Origin: Megaustenia siamemsis | Lineage: Eukaryota > Mollusca > Gastropoda > Stylommatophora > Ariophantidae | Assembly: GCA_032433765.1 (NCBI GenBank) | Contig: JAVIAB010000073.1 | Coordinates: 59,259,065 to 59,323,064, forward strand | Direction of reading: 5' to 3' | DNA: 64,000 nt | Shown here: piece by piece, positions 11,181 to 25,329 of the stretch | Position numbering within the stretch: position 1 is the first letter of the stretch | Layout of the letters: the number at the start of each line of letters is the position of its first letter | Program-made: the position numbers and the translations under genes | The notes under the pieces: generated by a model | The model's database searches: none | Told to the model about the DNA's origin: nothing | What the model saw: only the letters and a program-made list of their open reading frames with translations

Positions 11181-11886
11181 TAAAAATGTGTTTGAAATAT
11201 TTGTTAATTAGTTATATATTAGTTATATATTTGTTAATTAGTTGAATGTCGTTAGGTGTCGAGAAATGAGCAAAGTGAATCCTGCCTTTCCTCAATTATA
11301 TCCTGGAGAGAAGTGAAAGTTGCAAACTTACATCACACATTGTGATGACAGTCCCTTCTTTTGTGTTAAACATTCCAAGCGAACGGTCTAGCTTGACGTT
11401 ATGAACGGGAAAGGGGGAAAGGCCACTTTGGAGGTAAAGAATACAATATCATGCCAAGAATGCAGATACGGTTGTCCAAACTAAAGACTTAAAAGAAAAG
11501 ACTAAAGACTCAAATTCTCTCTCTGGTTTGTAGCATGCGAGGGCAGAAGATTCACAGACTCCCATCATAAAAACACTATATATATGTCGTGATAAATCAA
11601 TCAGCAATCAATTATGTAAAATGATAAAGCTGATGTTGCTATCTAATCACCGATAGTACACGATTCGTACTCAATGAAAGCTTCACGTCTTGCTCCGCGA
11701 GCAGATAACCGTTATCGATCCAATATAACGTGTCTGTGGAATGTATTGTGTCAGGTTTAACGAAATCTCTGGTTGAAATTGAAGTCAAAGTCCGTAGCAA
11801 AAATCCATACATGTCCATCCACATGAAGTCTGAGTTGAAGCAACGGCTTCCAAATTAGGCGCTTGAACTGGTAGGGGCTGTAGAAG
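11181..11886. other. No gene seen
   Basis: Unique-looking DNA between two arrays. Nothing recognised. Confidence 0.5.
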
Positions 11887-12530
11887 TTAGAACGTGAGTA
11901 TAGCGTGGTGGTTAGTGAATGGGGTAGGAGTGTAAAGAAATATAAGTTAGAACGTGAGTAGCTTGGTGGTTAGTTATGGGGGTAGGAGTATAAAGAAATA
12001 GAAATTAGAACGTGAGTAGCGTGGTGTTAGTTAATGGGGTAGTGAGTGTAAAGAAATATAAGTTAGAACGTGAGTAGCGTGGTGGTTAGTTAATGGGGTA
12101 GGAGTATAAAGAAATATAAGTTAGAACGTGAGTAGCGTGGTGGTTAGTTAATGGGTTAGGAGTATAAAGAAATAGAAATTAGAGACGTGAGTAGCGTGGT
12201 GGTTTAGTTAATGGGTAAAAGGAGTATAAGAAGATAGAAATTAGAAACGTGAGTAGTCGTGGTGGTTAGTTAATGGGGTAGGAGTATAAGAAATAGAATT
12301 AGAACGTGAGTAGCGTGGTGGTTAGTTAATGGGGTAGGGGTGTAAAGAAATAGAAGTTAGAACGTGAGTTAGCGTGATAATTAGTAAATGGGGTAGGAGT
12401 GAAAAGAAATATAAGTTAGAACATTAATATCGTGCTGGCTAGTATTATAGTAGGAGTATTAAAAATATAATTTAGAACGTTAATATCGTGGTTAGTATTT
12501 TGGTTTGGTCATAAAAAGAAATTGAATTCA
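11887..12530. repeat. 58-bp minisatellite, about 11 units
   Basis: Units contain GTTAGAACGTGAGTAGCGTG followed by GTGGTTAGTTAATGGGGTAG, period about 57-59 bp with small indels. The last two units decay into the right flank. Confidence 0.9.
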
Positions 12531-13213
12531 TTCTGTTGCTCCCTATTGACTTTGCTGAACAAAACAATATTTGTCTTGAGAAGGTGATATCAGAGAAAAC
12601 GTTAAAATCAAGGTAAATTGACAATATCTAGAGAGATTTCAAGAGTACTAATATGTTGGACATGCCATAGCGACCAACGAAATATATGAGACAGAATTAA
12701 CATAAATGAATAGAAATGAGAAAATAATTCTTTACATTATAATTATACACTCACATTAGAGAAAAGTAAAGCTAAACTAAACTTGAGGATAATAAAGTGT
12801 TGTACCTACTCAGCATTCTTGTATGGTGCCAGTAGTGCGGTGTGACGTACACGCCTACAAGGTAGGGTGACAGATTTACACTCATTTTACAGCTTGACAG
12901 CTTCACGTCATTCTTGTATATTACAAAGCATGGACATTATTTATTTATTTTTTTTTTTATTTTGAATGAAAAGAAAACTGATTCTCTTGAAGTGTGATTT
13001 ATAGAATAGCGGGGAGAATGATATGATATCAAAAAAAAAAATGTACATTTTTAAACAGCTGGAAATAAAAGAGAAGAATATTAACCACACAGATGGAAGG
13101 CTTTCACGAGGAAACCGGGTGGCAAAAAAAAAACAAAGGAAGTCCAAAAGAAACTTTAGTAGAAAAATACAAAATAGAACTCCTATGTGACTGAAAACAG
13201 AATAAGAAACCAA
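12531..13213. other. No gene; possible LINE trace at 12770-12850
   Basis: AT-rich. At 12800-12840 the plus strand reads YSAFLYGASSA, resembling the thumb block of LINE-B (SIFLYGAETW). It is too short to call with confidence. The remainder, including an A/T-rich stretch at 12940-13170, is unassigned. Confidence 0.35.
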
Positions 13214-14754
13214 GTCTTGTGGTGATAACAACTGTCTGGTGATGGTGTCAAATGTCTGGTGATGGTGACAACTGTCTGGTGATGGTGACAACTATCTGGT
13301 GCTGGTGACAACAGTCTGGTGACGGTGACAACTGTCTGTCTCGTGGTGATGACAACAGTATGGTGGTGATGACAAATGTCTGGTGGTGATGACCACTGTC
13401 TGGTGGTGATGACAACAGTATGGTAGTGACGACAAACTGTCTGGTGGTGAAGACAACAGTATGGTAGTGATGACAACTGTCTGGTGGTGAAAACAGTATG
13501 GTAGTGATTACAACTGTCTGGTGTGAAGACAACAGTATGGTAGTGATGACAACTGTCTGGCGGTGATGACAACAGCATGGTGCTGATGACAACAGTATGG
13601 TGGTGAAGACAAACCGTATGGTAGTGATGACAACTGTCTGGTGGTGGTAACAACAGTATGGTGGTGGTGACAACAGTTTTGGTGGTGATAACTGTCTGGT
13701 GGTGATGATAACTGTCTTGTGGTGATGATAACAGTATGGTGGTGATGACAACAGTATGGTGGTGATGACAACAGTATGGTGGTGATGACAACAGTATGGT
13801 AGTGATGACAAATGTCTGGTGGTGAAGACAACTGTCTGGTGGTGATGACAACTGACAACTGTCTGGTGGTGATAACAGCTGTATGGTGGTGATGACAACT
13901 GTCTGGTGATGGTGACAACTGTCTGGTGGTGATGACAACTGTCTGGTGGTGATGGCAACTGTCTGGTGGTGAAAACTGTCTGGTGATCGCGACAACTGTC
14001 TGGTGATGGTGACAACAGTCTGGTAGTGGTGACAACAGTCTGGTGGTGATACAACTGTCGGGTGGTGATGGCAACTGCCTGGTGATGGTGACAACAGTCT
14101 GGTGATGGTGACAACTGTCTGTCTCGTGGTGATAATAACAGTATGGTGGTGATGACAACTGGCTGGTAGTGATGACCACTGTCTGGTGGTGAAGTCAACA
14201 GTATGGTAGTGATGACAACTGTCTGGTGGTGAAGACAACGTTATGGTAGTGATGACACTGTCTGGTGGTGATGACAACAGCATGGTGGTGATGACAACAG
14301 CATGGGTGGTGATGACAACAGTATGGTGGTGGTGTCAACTGTCTGGTGGTGGTGACAACAGTATGCTGGTGTGACAACTGTCTGGTGGTTGTGACAACAG
14401 TATGGTCGTGGGACAAAAGTCTGGTTGTGGTGACACCTGTCTGGTGGTGATGACAACTGTCTGGTGGTGATGACAACTGTCTTTCTGGTGGTGATGAGAA
14501 CTTTCTGGTGGTGATGACAACTGACAACTGTCTGGTGGTGATAACAACTGTATGGTGGTGATGACAACTGTCTGGTGGTGACAACTGTCTTGTGATGGTG
14601 ACAACAGTCTGGTGATGGTGACAACAGTTTGGTGGTGATGACAACAGTCTGGTGATGGTGACACTGTCTGGTGGTGATAACAACAGTCTGGTGGTGATGA
14701 CAACAGTCTGGTGGTGATGATAACAGTCTGGTGGGATGACAACTGTCTGGTGGT

Positions 14755-14983
14755 GATGACAACAGTATGGTGATGTGACAAATGTCTGATAGTTATGACC
14801 ACTGTCTGGAGGTGTTCACATCTCTCTGGTGGTGATGCCATCTCTCCGGTGGTGATGACATCTCTCTGGTGGTGATGCCATCTCTCCGGTGGTGATGACA
14901 TCTCTTTGGTGGTGGTGAAAATTGTCTGGTGATGGTGACAACCGTCTGGTGGTGAGGATACTGTCTGGTGGTGATGAAACCGT
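14755..14983. repeat. Duplicated block within the 20-bp array, copy 1
   Basis: A run of irregular units (ATGTGACAAATGTCTGATAG, then TTATGACCACTGTCTGGAGG) recurs at 16420-16629 in the same order. Copy 1 has two extra units in the TCTCTC region. Confidence 0.85.
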
Positions 14984-16419
14984 CTGGTGGTGATGACAAC
15001 ATTCTGGTGATGGTGACGATTATCTGGTGATGATGTTGACAACTGTCTAGTGGTGATGACAACTATCTAGTGCTGATGACAACTTTCTAGTGATGATAAC
15101 AACTGTCTAGTGGTGATATCTGTCTGCTGATGGTAACACTCTCTAGTGGTCATGACAATGCCAAGTGGTGATGATAACTGTCTGGTGATGGTAACAACTC
15201 TCTTGTGGTCATGACAAATGCCAAGTTGGGATGACAACTTTCTGGCGTTGGTTACAACTGTCTGATGATCGTAACAACTGTCTAGTGGTAATAACTGTCT
15301 GGTGTTGCTTACAACTGTCTGATGATGGTGACAAGTGTCTAGTGGTGATGACAACTGTCTTTTGATGGTGACAACTGTCTGTTGATGGTGAGAACTGTCT
15401 AGTGGTGATGATACTGTTTGTCTAGTGATGGTAACAAGTGTCTAGTGTTAATGACAACTGTTTGGTGATAGTAACAACTGTTTAGTGGTGATAACAAATG
15501 TCTGGTGATGGTAACAACTGTCAAGTGGTAATGACAACTGTCTGGTGATGGTAACAACTGTCTGGTGGTGATGACAACTGTCTAGTGATGATGACACGGT
15601 TCTAGTGGTGATGAAAACGCTCTGCTGGTGATGACAACTGTCTAGTGATGATGACAACTCTCTGCTGGTGATGACAACTGTCTATTGGTGATGACAACCG
15701 TCCGATGGTGGTGAACTGTCTGGCGGTGATAACTGTCTGATGTGGTGACAACTGTCTAGTGGTGATAACTGTCTGGTGCTGGTGACAACTGTCTAGTGGT
15801 GATATATGTCTGGTGCTGGTGACAACTGTCTAGTGGTGATAACTGTCTGGTGCTGGTGACAACTGTCTAGTGGTGATTACTGTCTGGTGCTGGTGACAAC
15901 TGTCTAGTGGTGATAACTGTCTGGTGCTGGTGACAACTGCCTAGTGGTGATAACTGTCTGGTGCTGGTGACCACTTTCTAGTGGTGATAACTGTCTGGTG
16001 CTGGTGGTAACTGTCTAGTGGTGATAACTGTCTGGTGCTGGTGACAACTGTTTTATGCTGGTGATAACCGTGCTGGTGATAACTGTCTGGTGCTGGTGAC
16101 AACTATCTGGTGCTGGTGATAACTGTTTGGTGCTGGTGATAACTGTTTGGTGCTGGTGATAACTGTCTGGTACTGGTGATAACTGTCTGGTGTTAGTGAT
16201 AACTGTCTGGTGCTGGTGATAACTGTTTAGTGCTGGTGATAACTGTCTGGTGGTGATGACAACAGTCTGGTGGTGATGACAACAGTCTGGTGATGGTGAC
16301 AAACTGTCTGGTGATGGTGACAACTGTCTGGTGGTGATAACAACAGTCTGGTGGTGATGACAACAGTCTGGTGGTGATGACAACAGTCTGGTGGTGATGA
16401 CAACTGTCTGGTGGTGATG

Positions 16420-16629
16420 ACAACAGTATGGTGATGTGACAAATGTCTGATAGTTATGACCACTGTCTGGAGGTGTTGACATCTCTCTGGTGGTGATGCC
16501 ATCTCTCCGGTGGTGATGACATCTCTCTGGTAGTGATGACATCTCTCTGGTGGTGGTGAAAATTGTCTGGTGATGGTGACAACCGTCTGGTGGTGAGGAC
16601 ACTGTCTGGTGGTGATGAAACCGTCTGGT
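16420..16629. repeat. Duplicated block within the 20-bp array, copy 2
   Basis: Partner of 14755-14983. It lies inside the GTGCTGGTGAT domain, so a segment of the left-domain type interrupts the right-domain type. Confidence 0.85.
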
Positions 16630-17499
16630 GCTGGTAACAACTGTTTGTGCTGGTGATAACTGTTTGGTGCTGGTGATAACTGTTTGATGCTGTGATAACT
16701 GTTTGATGCTGGTGACAACTGTTTTGTGCTGGTGACAACTGTCTGGTGCTGGTGGTGATAACTGTCTGGTGCTGGTGATAACTGTCTGGTGCTGGTGACA
16801 ACTGTTTGGTGCTGGTGATAACTGTCTGGTGCTGGTGATAACTGTCTGGTGCTGGTGATAACTGTTTGATGCTGGTGATAACTGTTTGATGCTGGTGACA
16901 ACTGTTTGGTGCTGGTGACAACTGTCTGGTGCTGGTGATAACTGTCTGGTGCTGGCGATAACTGTCTGGTGCTGGTGATAACTGTTTGGTGCTGGTGATA
17001 ACTGTTTGGTGCTGGTGATAACTGTTTGTGCTGGTGATAACTGTCTGGTGCTGGTGACAACTGTCTGGTGCTGGTGATAACTGTCTGGTGCTGGTGATAA
17101 CTGTTTGGTGCTGGTGATAACTGTTTGGTGCTGGTGATAACTGTTGGTGCTGGTGATAACTGTTTAGTGCTGGTGACAACTGTCTGGTGCTGGTGATAAC
17201 GTCTGGTGCTGGTGATAACTGTCTGGTGCTGGCGATAACTGTCTGGTGCTGGTGATAACTGTCTGGTGCTGGTGATAAATGTTTGGTGCTGGTGATAACT
17301 GTTTGGTGCTGGTGATAACTGTCTGGTGCTGGTGATACTGTCTGGTGCTGGTGACAACTGTCTGGTGCTGGCGATAACTGTTTGGTGCTGGCGATAACTG
17401 TTTGGTGCTGGTGATAACTGTTTGGTGCTGGTGATAACTGTTTGGTGCTGGTAACAACTGTCTGGTGCTGGTAGCACCTGTCTTGTGAGCAACATTCCA

Positions 17500-17750
17500 G
17501 CAGCGACAGGCTTGATGACGATGATGATAATGACGATGATGATAATGATGACGATGATGATGAAGGTGATGACGGAGGTGAGGATAAGAATAAAGATGAT
17601 GAAGGTGATGATGCTGATAAACGTGTTGATGCTGATGACGATGAGAATGATAATGGTGATCAAGTTAATGTGATGACGATGAAGATGTGTTGATTGTGAT
17701 GTTGATGATGATAAAGATGATGATGACAAAGAAGGTGATGATCATTTTTA
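17500..17750. repeat. Degenerate GAT/GAC trinucleotide tract
   Basis: Imperfect ATG/GAT triplets such as GATGACGATGATGATAATG. Adjoins the 20-bp array and may share its origin. Confidence 0.8.
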
Positions 17751-18280
<530 letters not shown>

Positions 18281-18475
18281 TCAAGGCTCAGAGTAGGTTT
18301 CCAGACTCTCTCATGAAGTCAGCTGTCTTTTTAAGTTGGACATTAGACCATCACCATTACACATCAAACAACAGACTATAAGTCTCTCATAACTAAAACG
18401 AACTACCGGAGTCTCACCGATGCTGACAAGTCAGGTACGAAACCCCACTCCGTGTTTCATTCCTTTTTTTTAGAT

Positions 18476-18975
18476 GAAAAGAAGATAAAGATAACGGAGA
18501 ATGAGGAATAGGTGAAGATGACGGAAAAAAGGATGAAGAGGAAGAAGGAGGAGGAGAAATAGGAAGAGGTAAAGAGGAAAAAGGAGAAGAAAGTGGAAGA
18601 GGTAAAGAGGAAAAGGAGAAGAAAGTGGAAGAGGTAAAGAGAAAAAGGAGAAGAAAGTGGAAAGGTAAAGAGGAAAAAGGAGAAGAAAGTGGAAGAGGTA
18701 AAGAGGAAAAAGGAGAAGAAAGTGGAAGAGGTAAAGAGGAAGAAGGAGAAGGAGGATAAGGGATAAAAGATGAAGGGCAAGAAGATGGACAATAAAAGAA
18801 ATATAAGGAGGAGGAGGTGAAGAGGAAGACGAAGACGGAGGAGGAGAAGGTAAAGAGGAGAAGATGAATCAGAAAGTAAAGTAGAAGAAGGAGGAGTGCG
18901 GTGGAAGAAGCAGAAGGATATGAAGAGGAAGAGAAGGAACTAAAAAAGAGGACGATGGAGACAAAGATAAAGAAG
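18476..18975. repeat. 500-bp purine-rich tract with 33-bp tandem units
   Basis: The plus strand is almost all A and G. In 18560-18740 units containing GAAGAGGTAAAGAGGAAAAA recur every 32-33 bp; outside this the purine bias continues without clear periodicity. The minus-strand open frame of 188 residues (Phe/Ser/Leu/Pro-rich) is a shadow of the base composition. Confidence 0.85.
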
Positions 18976-19017
18976 AACAATATGTGTATTTTTGTAAAAA
19001 CTTGTTTATATTTAAAT

Positions 19018-19486
19018 CTATGTCAATAGAAGAGAGAAAGAGAGTTCATCGGTCAAATATAGAACCAATTCTGACCTATGGAAGCGCATCTTGGACAGTA
19101 GACAGACAAATGAACTGACGGTTAAAGGCCACAGACATGGGATTTCTCAGAAGAATGATGACAGTTTCCTGGACAGCTAAAAAGACCAATGAGGAATTCT
19201 CAAAGAGGCCAACACAAAAAAGGGAGCTCCTAAAAACATCAGAACGAAACAATCAACATTTTTCGGGCACACATAATGAGAAGAGGAAAGTTGGAATACT
19301 TGGTTACAACAAGCAAAATACAAAGATAGAAAGATCGCGGACGACAAAGAGAGAAAATAGTAGATAGCTCGGTGTCATGACAATGGCAAACAGTCAATAA
19401 CAGAACTAATACGATGCACTGTAGATAGAAGATTGTGGAAGGACATGATCGCCTACGCCAACCGGCATGGCACATAATGATGATGC
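19018..19486 (+). mobile_element. LINE-C 3' end
   Basis: The plus strand reads MGFLRRMMTVSWTAKKTNEE and on to a damaged version of the FFGHVMRREQLEYIVTTGK region seen in other LINE-C copies, ending in a short ATGATGATG tail near 19475-19486. It shares its terminal 40-50 bp with the minus-strand copy at 6353. 5' truncated and frameshifted. Confidence 0.75.
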
Positions 19487-20435
19487 TTACATATACATAA
19501 TAACAAACCGATTGACCACGAAAATAAGATATTACCACAAGGAAATGAGGTTCCCAGGAATAGTCAACTTCCTAAAATACCAAATCGGGTCCGAAAATAA
19601 TCATTTACTCACCTAATCCTTATCGACATATTTATTTCTTTCCATCAGATGTCTGCCGTTGGTATGGAGTGCTCGTCTTCCCGAGAACGCTGTTCAGATT
19701 TCGTTATACGATATTGATGTGCTAATTCCATTTGGCCAGCATTACTTGTGGATATAGTTCTTGGAGTGTTGTCTTATCATTATTCCAGCTCGGGCTGGGA
19801 CTCGGGTAAACTTATCTTACGCAAATTGACAGAAACATCCGCCAAGAAATATAAACACTTTTCCATGTCAAGATTTCATCTAATTTTATACTTTTCTACC
19901 AGGCATGAACTCAAACATAATAATGACATTATTATCCTGGTTACGAGGTGCATTCGAGGGTTGAAACCATTTTTTTTTTTGGGGGGGGGGGAGGAAGAGG
20001 GGATTTACATTTCTCATTTCCATGACATTTCTGGGGATTCTTTAAGGACACTTCCCCAACATCTTCACGGCACTTCTCGTCACAACAACCGCCGTCTACG
20101 TTCGACTTTCAGGGCTCGTACTGCGTTGACACATTGGGAACATTTTGAGTTCAGTTCTGCAACAAAATGTAAAAGACACATCCTGTTCTGTTTTTCATCA
20201 AAACGTAGAAAAAATCACGTTGAGCTTCATCCTTTTACAAAACCTTCGGAACACTTTTATAACCAAAATTTCACTCCATTTTATGAAACAGCTTAGGGAT
20301 GTCTTTTATGACAAATCGGCTTTTTAAGATCACCGTTTAACTCAAAATGAAGAAACTTTCATATCGCTGCAAGAGCACATTTAGGACAGCATTTTTATGA
20401 ATCTTATCGCCATTATTAGGACTCACTTTCATGAC
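19487..20435. other. No gene; array edge emerging near 20.0 kb
   Basis: Holds a T(n)G(n) homopolymer junction at about 19970-19990. From about 20000 the sequence gradually takes on the GACACTT/CATTTT rhythm of the array to its right. A 182-residue plus-strand open frame runs across the T/G homopolymers and looks like no known protein. Confidence 0.5.
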
Positions 20436-23330
20436 ACTTTCATGAGACTTTATGAACAATTTCAGAACAACACTTTCATGACACTTTCATGAGACTTTAT
20501 GAACAATTTCAGAACAACACTTTCATGACATTTAGTGAACTACGCTGTTTTTTACTCATTAGGAAAACGTTCTGGACCATACTATTGGGGCACAAATTTC
20601 GGGACAACATTTTTAGAACCTCACTTTCAGGACCACACTTTTAGAACAACACTTTCAGGACCACACTTTCAGGACCAACTTTAGGACCATACATTTGAAC
20701 CACACTTTCAGGACCCAACTTTAAGGACCACACTTTTTGAACCACACTTTCAGGACCCAACTTTAAGGACCACACTTTTTGAACCACACTTTCAGGACCA
20801 CACTTTTAGAACCACACTTTCAGGACCACACTTTTAGAGCCACATTTCAGAACCACACTTTTTGAACCACACTTTCAGGACCCAACATTCAGGACCACAC
20901 TTTAGAACCACACTTTCAGGACCACACTTTTAGGACCACACTTTCAGGACCACACTTTTAGAACCACACTTTCAGGGCCCAACTTTCAGGACCACAGTTT
21001 TAGAACCACACTTTAAGGACCACACTTTCAGAACCACACTTTTTGAACCACACTTTTTGAACCACACTTTCAGGACCCAACATTCAGGACCACACTTTTA
21101 GAACCACACTTTCAGGACCACACTTTTAGGACCACACTTTCAGGACCACACATTTAGAACCACACTTTAAGGACCACACTTTCAGAACCACACTTTTAGG
21201 ACCACATTTTCAGGACCACACTTTCAGGACCCAACTTTCAGGACCACACTTTTAGAAACACACTTTCAGGACCACACTTTTAGAACCACACTTTCAGGAC
21301 TCAACTTTCAAGACCACACTTTTTGAACCACACTTTCAGGACCACACTCTTAGAAACACACATTCAGTACACACATTTAGAACCACACTTTTCGGACCCA
21401 ACTTTAGGACTTTATTTTCCGGACCATATTTTTAGAACAACACTTTCAGGATCCAACTTTCATGGCCACACGTTTAGGGGCACACTTCAAAACCACACTT
21501 TCAGGACCACACTTTTATAAACACACTTTTAGGACCACACTTTAAAAACCACACTTTCGGACCAAACTTTCATGGCCACACTTTTAGGATCACACTTTCA
21601 AAACCACACTTTTATAACAACACTTTCAGGACCCGACATTCATGGCCACACTTTTAGGACCACACTTTCAAACCACACTTTTTCAGGATCAAACTTTCAT
21701 GACCACACTTTCATGACCAAACTTTCAGGACCACACTTTTAGAACAACACTTTCAAGACCCAACATTCATGCCACACTTTTAGTACCACACTTTCAAAAC
21801 CACACTTTCAGGACCACACTTTTAGAACAACACTTTTAGGACACACTTTCAAAACCACACTTTCAGGACCAAACTTTCATGGCCACACTTTTAGGACCAC
21901 ACTTTCAAAACCACACTTTCAGGACAAAACTTTTAAGACCACACTTTCAAAACCACACTTTCAAAACCACACTTTCAGGACCACACTTTTAGAACAACAC
22001 TTTTAGGACAACACTTTTAGAACATCACGTTTAGGACCACACTTTCAGAACCAAACTTTCAGGACCACACTTTTATAACTACACATTCAGGACCAAACTT
22101 TCAGGACCACACTTTTTGAAACACACTTTCAGGACCCAACTTTCAGGACCACACATTTAGAACAACACTTTCAGGACCCAACTTTCATGGCCACACTTTT
22201 AGGACAACACTTTCAAAACCACACTTTCAGGACCACACTTTTAGAACAACACTTTCAGGACCACACTTTTAGAACAACACTTTCAGGACCACACTTTTAG
22301 AACCACACTTTCAGGGCCACACTTTTAGAACAACACTTTCAGGACCACACTTTTAGAACAACACTTTCAGGACCACACTTTTAGAACAACACTTTCAGGG
22401 CCACACTTTAGAACCACACTTTCAGAACCACAATTTTAGGACCACACTTTCAGTACCCATCTTTCAGGACCCATCTTTCATGACCACACTTTTAGAACAA
22501 CACTTCAGGACCCAACTTTCATGGCCACACACTTTTAGAACACTTTCAGGACCCAAGTTTCATGGCCACACTTTCAGGATCACACTTTTAGAACAACACT
22601 GTCAGGACCACACTTTTAGAACAACACTTTCAGGATCACACTTTTAGAACAACACTTTCAGGATCACACTTTTAGAACAAACTTTCAGGGCCACACTATT
22701 AGAGCCACACTTTCAGAACCACAATTTTAGGACCACACTTTCAGGACCAAACTTTCATGGCCACACTTTTAGAACCACACTTTCAAAACCACACTTTCAG
22801 GAACACACTTTTAGAATAACACTTTCAGGACCACACTTTTAGAACAACACTTTCAGAACAACACTTTTAGAACAAACACTTTCAGGACCACACTTTTAGA
22901 ACAACACTTTCAGGACCACACTTTTTGAACAACACTTTCAGGGCCACACTTTTAGAACCACACTTTCAGAACCACAATTTTAGGACCACACTTTTAGGAC
23001 CCAACTTTCAGGACCCATCTTTCAGGACCACACTTTTAGAACAACACTTTCAGGATCCAACTTTCAGGACCACACTTTTAGAACAACACTTTCAGGACCC
23101 ATCTTTCATGGCCACACTTTTAGGGCCACACTTACAAAACCACACTTTCAGGACCACATTTTAGAACAACACTTTCAGGATCACACTTTTAGAACAACAC
23201 TTTCAGGATCACACTTTTAGAACAACACTTTCAGGATCACACTTTTAGAACAACACTTTCAGGATCACACTTTTAATACCACATTTTTAGGACCACACTT
23301 TTAGAACACACTTTCAGAGAACTAATTTTC
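20436..23330. repeat. 2.9-kb array of about 14-bp units
   Basis: Units are ACCACACTTTCAGG and ACCACACTTTTAG, often alternating. Starts with a 47-bp period around 20436-20530 (CACTTTCATGAGACTTTATG). Units are interchanged with AACAACACTTT, ATGGCCACACTTT and AGGACCCAACTTT variants. It is heterogeneous, suggesting an older array than the 544-bp repeat at 38 kb. Confidence 0.9.
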
Positions 23331-23334
23331 ATAT

Positions 23335-23944
23335 ACTCTATTAATTAGTAGATTTTCTTTATTTCTTGTTTATAATTTGCTTTTTTCTCCTAAAATATCA
23401 ACATTCTTTGAAAGAAAATTTGCACATTTATTTTCTTATATGTTTTCGATTTTTACATTTGAACCTTCTGTCAATGTTGTCGTCACGCTCTTCTCTAGCT
23501 AAAAGCATTCACGGAGATGACGGACAAGATGGGTTGAAGAAAATGAAGTAGCTTAGCTGCACGAGCTGATCACAAGCCAGTTATGTTTGCGAATTCCTGG
23601 CTTTTGAAAACAAATGACATAAGCTTCACATTGTATGGGACTCCATGACAACCGTTCATGTCCAGTCCATAAACAGCAATTTTACTTTGAAAAAGTGAAT
23701 TAGGCCTAGTTTGCTTAACCTTAATATGTTAATTTTTTTTAATGTAAAATTACTATATATATATACCGTTGGTCTGTTTGTCGTTTTGTCTGAATTCCAC
23801 CTCTTTTATTTCTTTTCAAAAATAATTATAATTACTGTATATGTTAGATGTGCAGCAAAGGAGAAGTATAAACTAGGACACATATTTCAAAGAGAGAAAA
23901 CAATATTGGGCAACCTGTCATTTTCGTGTGTAGTAGGATTGTCA
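23335..23944. other. No gene seen
   Basis: AT-rich with a short (TA)n near 23753-23764. Confidence 0.5.
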
Positions 23945-24100
23945 ATCACTGTTATGAAGAGACATCATGGACTTATGATAGTGAATCATGGACGTTCGGA
24001 TAATAGGCAACGCTTTTTAAGGCTGCACAAATGTTTGGAGCATCATAATGAAATTAAAAAGCGTAATTAGGAAGTTCTAAGAGAGATCAAAACAGGAAAT
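23945..24100 (+). mobile_element. Possible LINE thumb remnant
   Basis: A plus-strand ESWTF block near 23982 and an EVLREIKTG block near 24075 resemble the thumb and the following NEEVLxxIK motif of LINE RTs. Very short and frameshifted; tentative. Confidence 0.35.
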
Positions 24101-25093
24101 GGTGACTAAGGGGACGTTTAGCAACATGGCTGAAAGCTGTCATAGAATAAAGCTAAAGGCTAAGGGGATGTTAAGCAACATGGCTGAAAGCTGTCAGAGA
24201 ATTAAAGCTGGTGGCTAGGAAACGTTAAGCAACACGGCTGAAAGCTGTCAGAGAATTAAAGCTGGTGGCTAAGGAAACGTTAAGCAACACGGCTGAAAGC
24301 TGTCAGAGAATTAAAGCTGGTGGCTAAGGAAACGTTAAGCAACACGGCTGAAAGCTGTCATAGAATAAAGCTAAAGGCTAAGGGGATGTTAAGCATCACG
24401 GCTGAAAGCTGTCAAAGAATTAAAGCTGATGGCTAAGGGGATGTAAGCAACACGGCTGAAAGCTGTCAAAGAATTAAAGCTGATGGTTAAGGGGACGTTA
24501 AGCAACACGGCTGAAAGATTTCAGAGAATTAAAGCTGATGGCTAAGGGAACGTTAAGCAACACGGCTGAAAGCTGTCAAAGAATTAAAGCTGGTGGCTAA
24601 GGGGACGTTATGCAACACGGCCGAAAGCTGTCAAAGAATTAAAGCTGGTGGCTGAGGGGACGTTAAGCAACACGGCTGAAAGCTGTCAGATCATTAAAGC
24701 TGATGGCTAAGGGGACGTTAAGCAACACGGCTGAAAGCTGCCAAAGAATTAAGCTGATGGCTAAGGGGACGTTAAGAAAAACATTGCCGAAAGCTGTCAG
24801 ATCATTAAAGCTGATGGCTAAGGGAACATTAAGCAACACGACTGAAAGCTGTCAGAGAGTTAAAGCTGATGGCAAAGGGGACGTTAAGCAACACGACTGA
24901 AAGCTGTCAGAGAGTTAAAGCTGATGGCAAAGGGGACGTTAAAGCAACACGACTGAAAGCTGTCAGAGAGTTAAAGCTGATGACAAAGGGGACGTTAAGC
25001 AACATGGCTGAAAGCTGTCAAAGTTAGATCTGATGGCTAAGGGGACGTTTAGCAACATTGCTGAAAGCTGTTAGAGAGTTAAAGCTGATGGCT
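24101..25093. repeat. 55-bp minisatellite, about 18 units
   Basis: Units contain GGCTAAGGGGACGTTAAGCA followed by ACACGGCTGAAAGCTGTCAG, period 55 bp. Clusters of shared variants (GGTGGCTAAGGAAACG near the left, GATGGCAAAGGGG near the right) show regional amplification. Confidence 0.92.
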
Positions 25094-25329
25094 TGTGCCA
25101 GGTTCAGTGAATGAAAACTATCCAGATTCTATTTTACCTCTTCTTCGTGTCCTAGAAATAGACTGGCTTGTCTAGTCTGGTCCAATAAAAGGGAATCTGG
25201 ATAAAAGCATCCCTGTGTTAAAAATGCCGTGCTAATGTCGGATGGGTTAGGCTGAAAGTCGCAAATATCACAGTTCTATTGCAAACCACAACACGGAGCA
25301 TTAACTCCCACTTCACGTTTTGTAAGGAC

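Larger units (their letters stand above)
13214..17480. repeat. 4.3-kb array of 20-bp units
   Basis: Basic unit 20 bp, e.g. GTGGTGATGACAACTGTCTG in the left half and GTGCTGGTGATAACTGTCTG in the right half, so the array has at least two variant domains with a transition near 15.7-16.1 kb. A TCTCTCTGGTGGTGATG variant sits at 14815-14900. The minus strand almost lacks stop codons, giving open frames up to 500 residues with SPAPDSYHQHQTVITSTRQL-type 20-residue repeats. These are not credible genes. Confidence 0.93.

Noticed and set aside
13183..15062. Several overlapping minus-strand frames of 89-366 residues
   Set aside because: Same array in different frames.
16227..17729. 500-residue minus-strand open frame rich in Ser, Pro, His, Gln
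   Set aside because: It is the 20-bp array read on a strand that lacks stops; its non-repeat end lies in a GAT/GAC triplet tract.
19970..19992. Telomere or G-quadruplex island
   Set aside because: A single T-run/G-run junction, not a repeated telomeric motif.
19748..20296. 182-residue plus frame
   Set aside because: Crosses T(n)G(n) homopolymers and merges into the edge of the 14-bp array; no motif.
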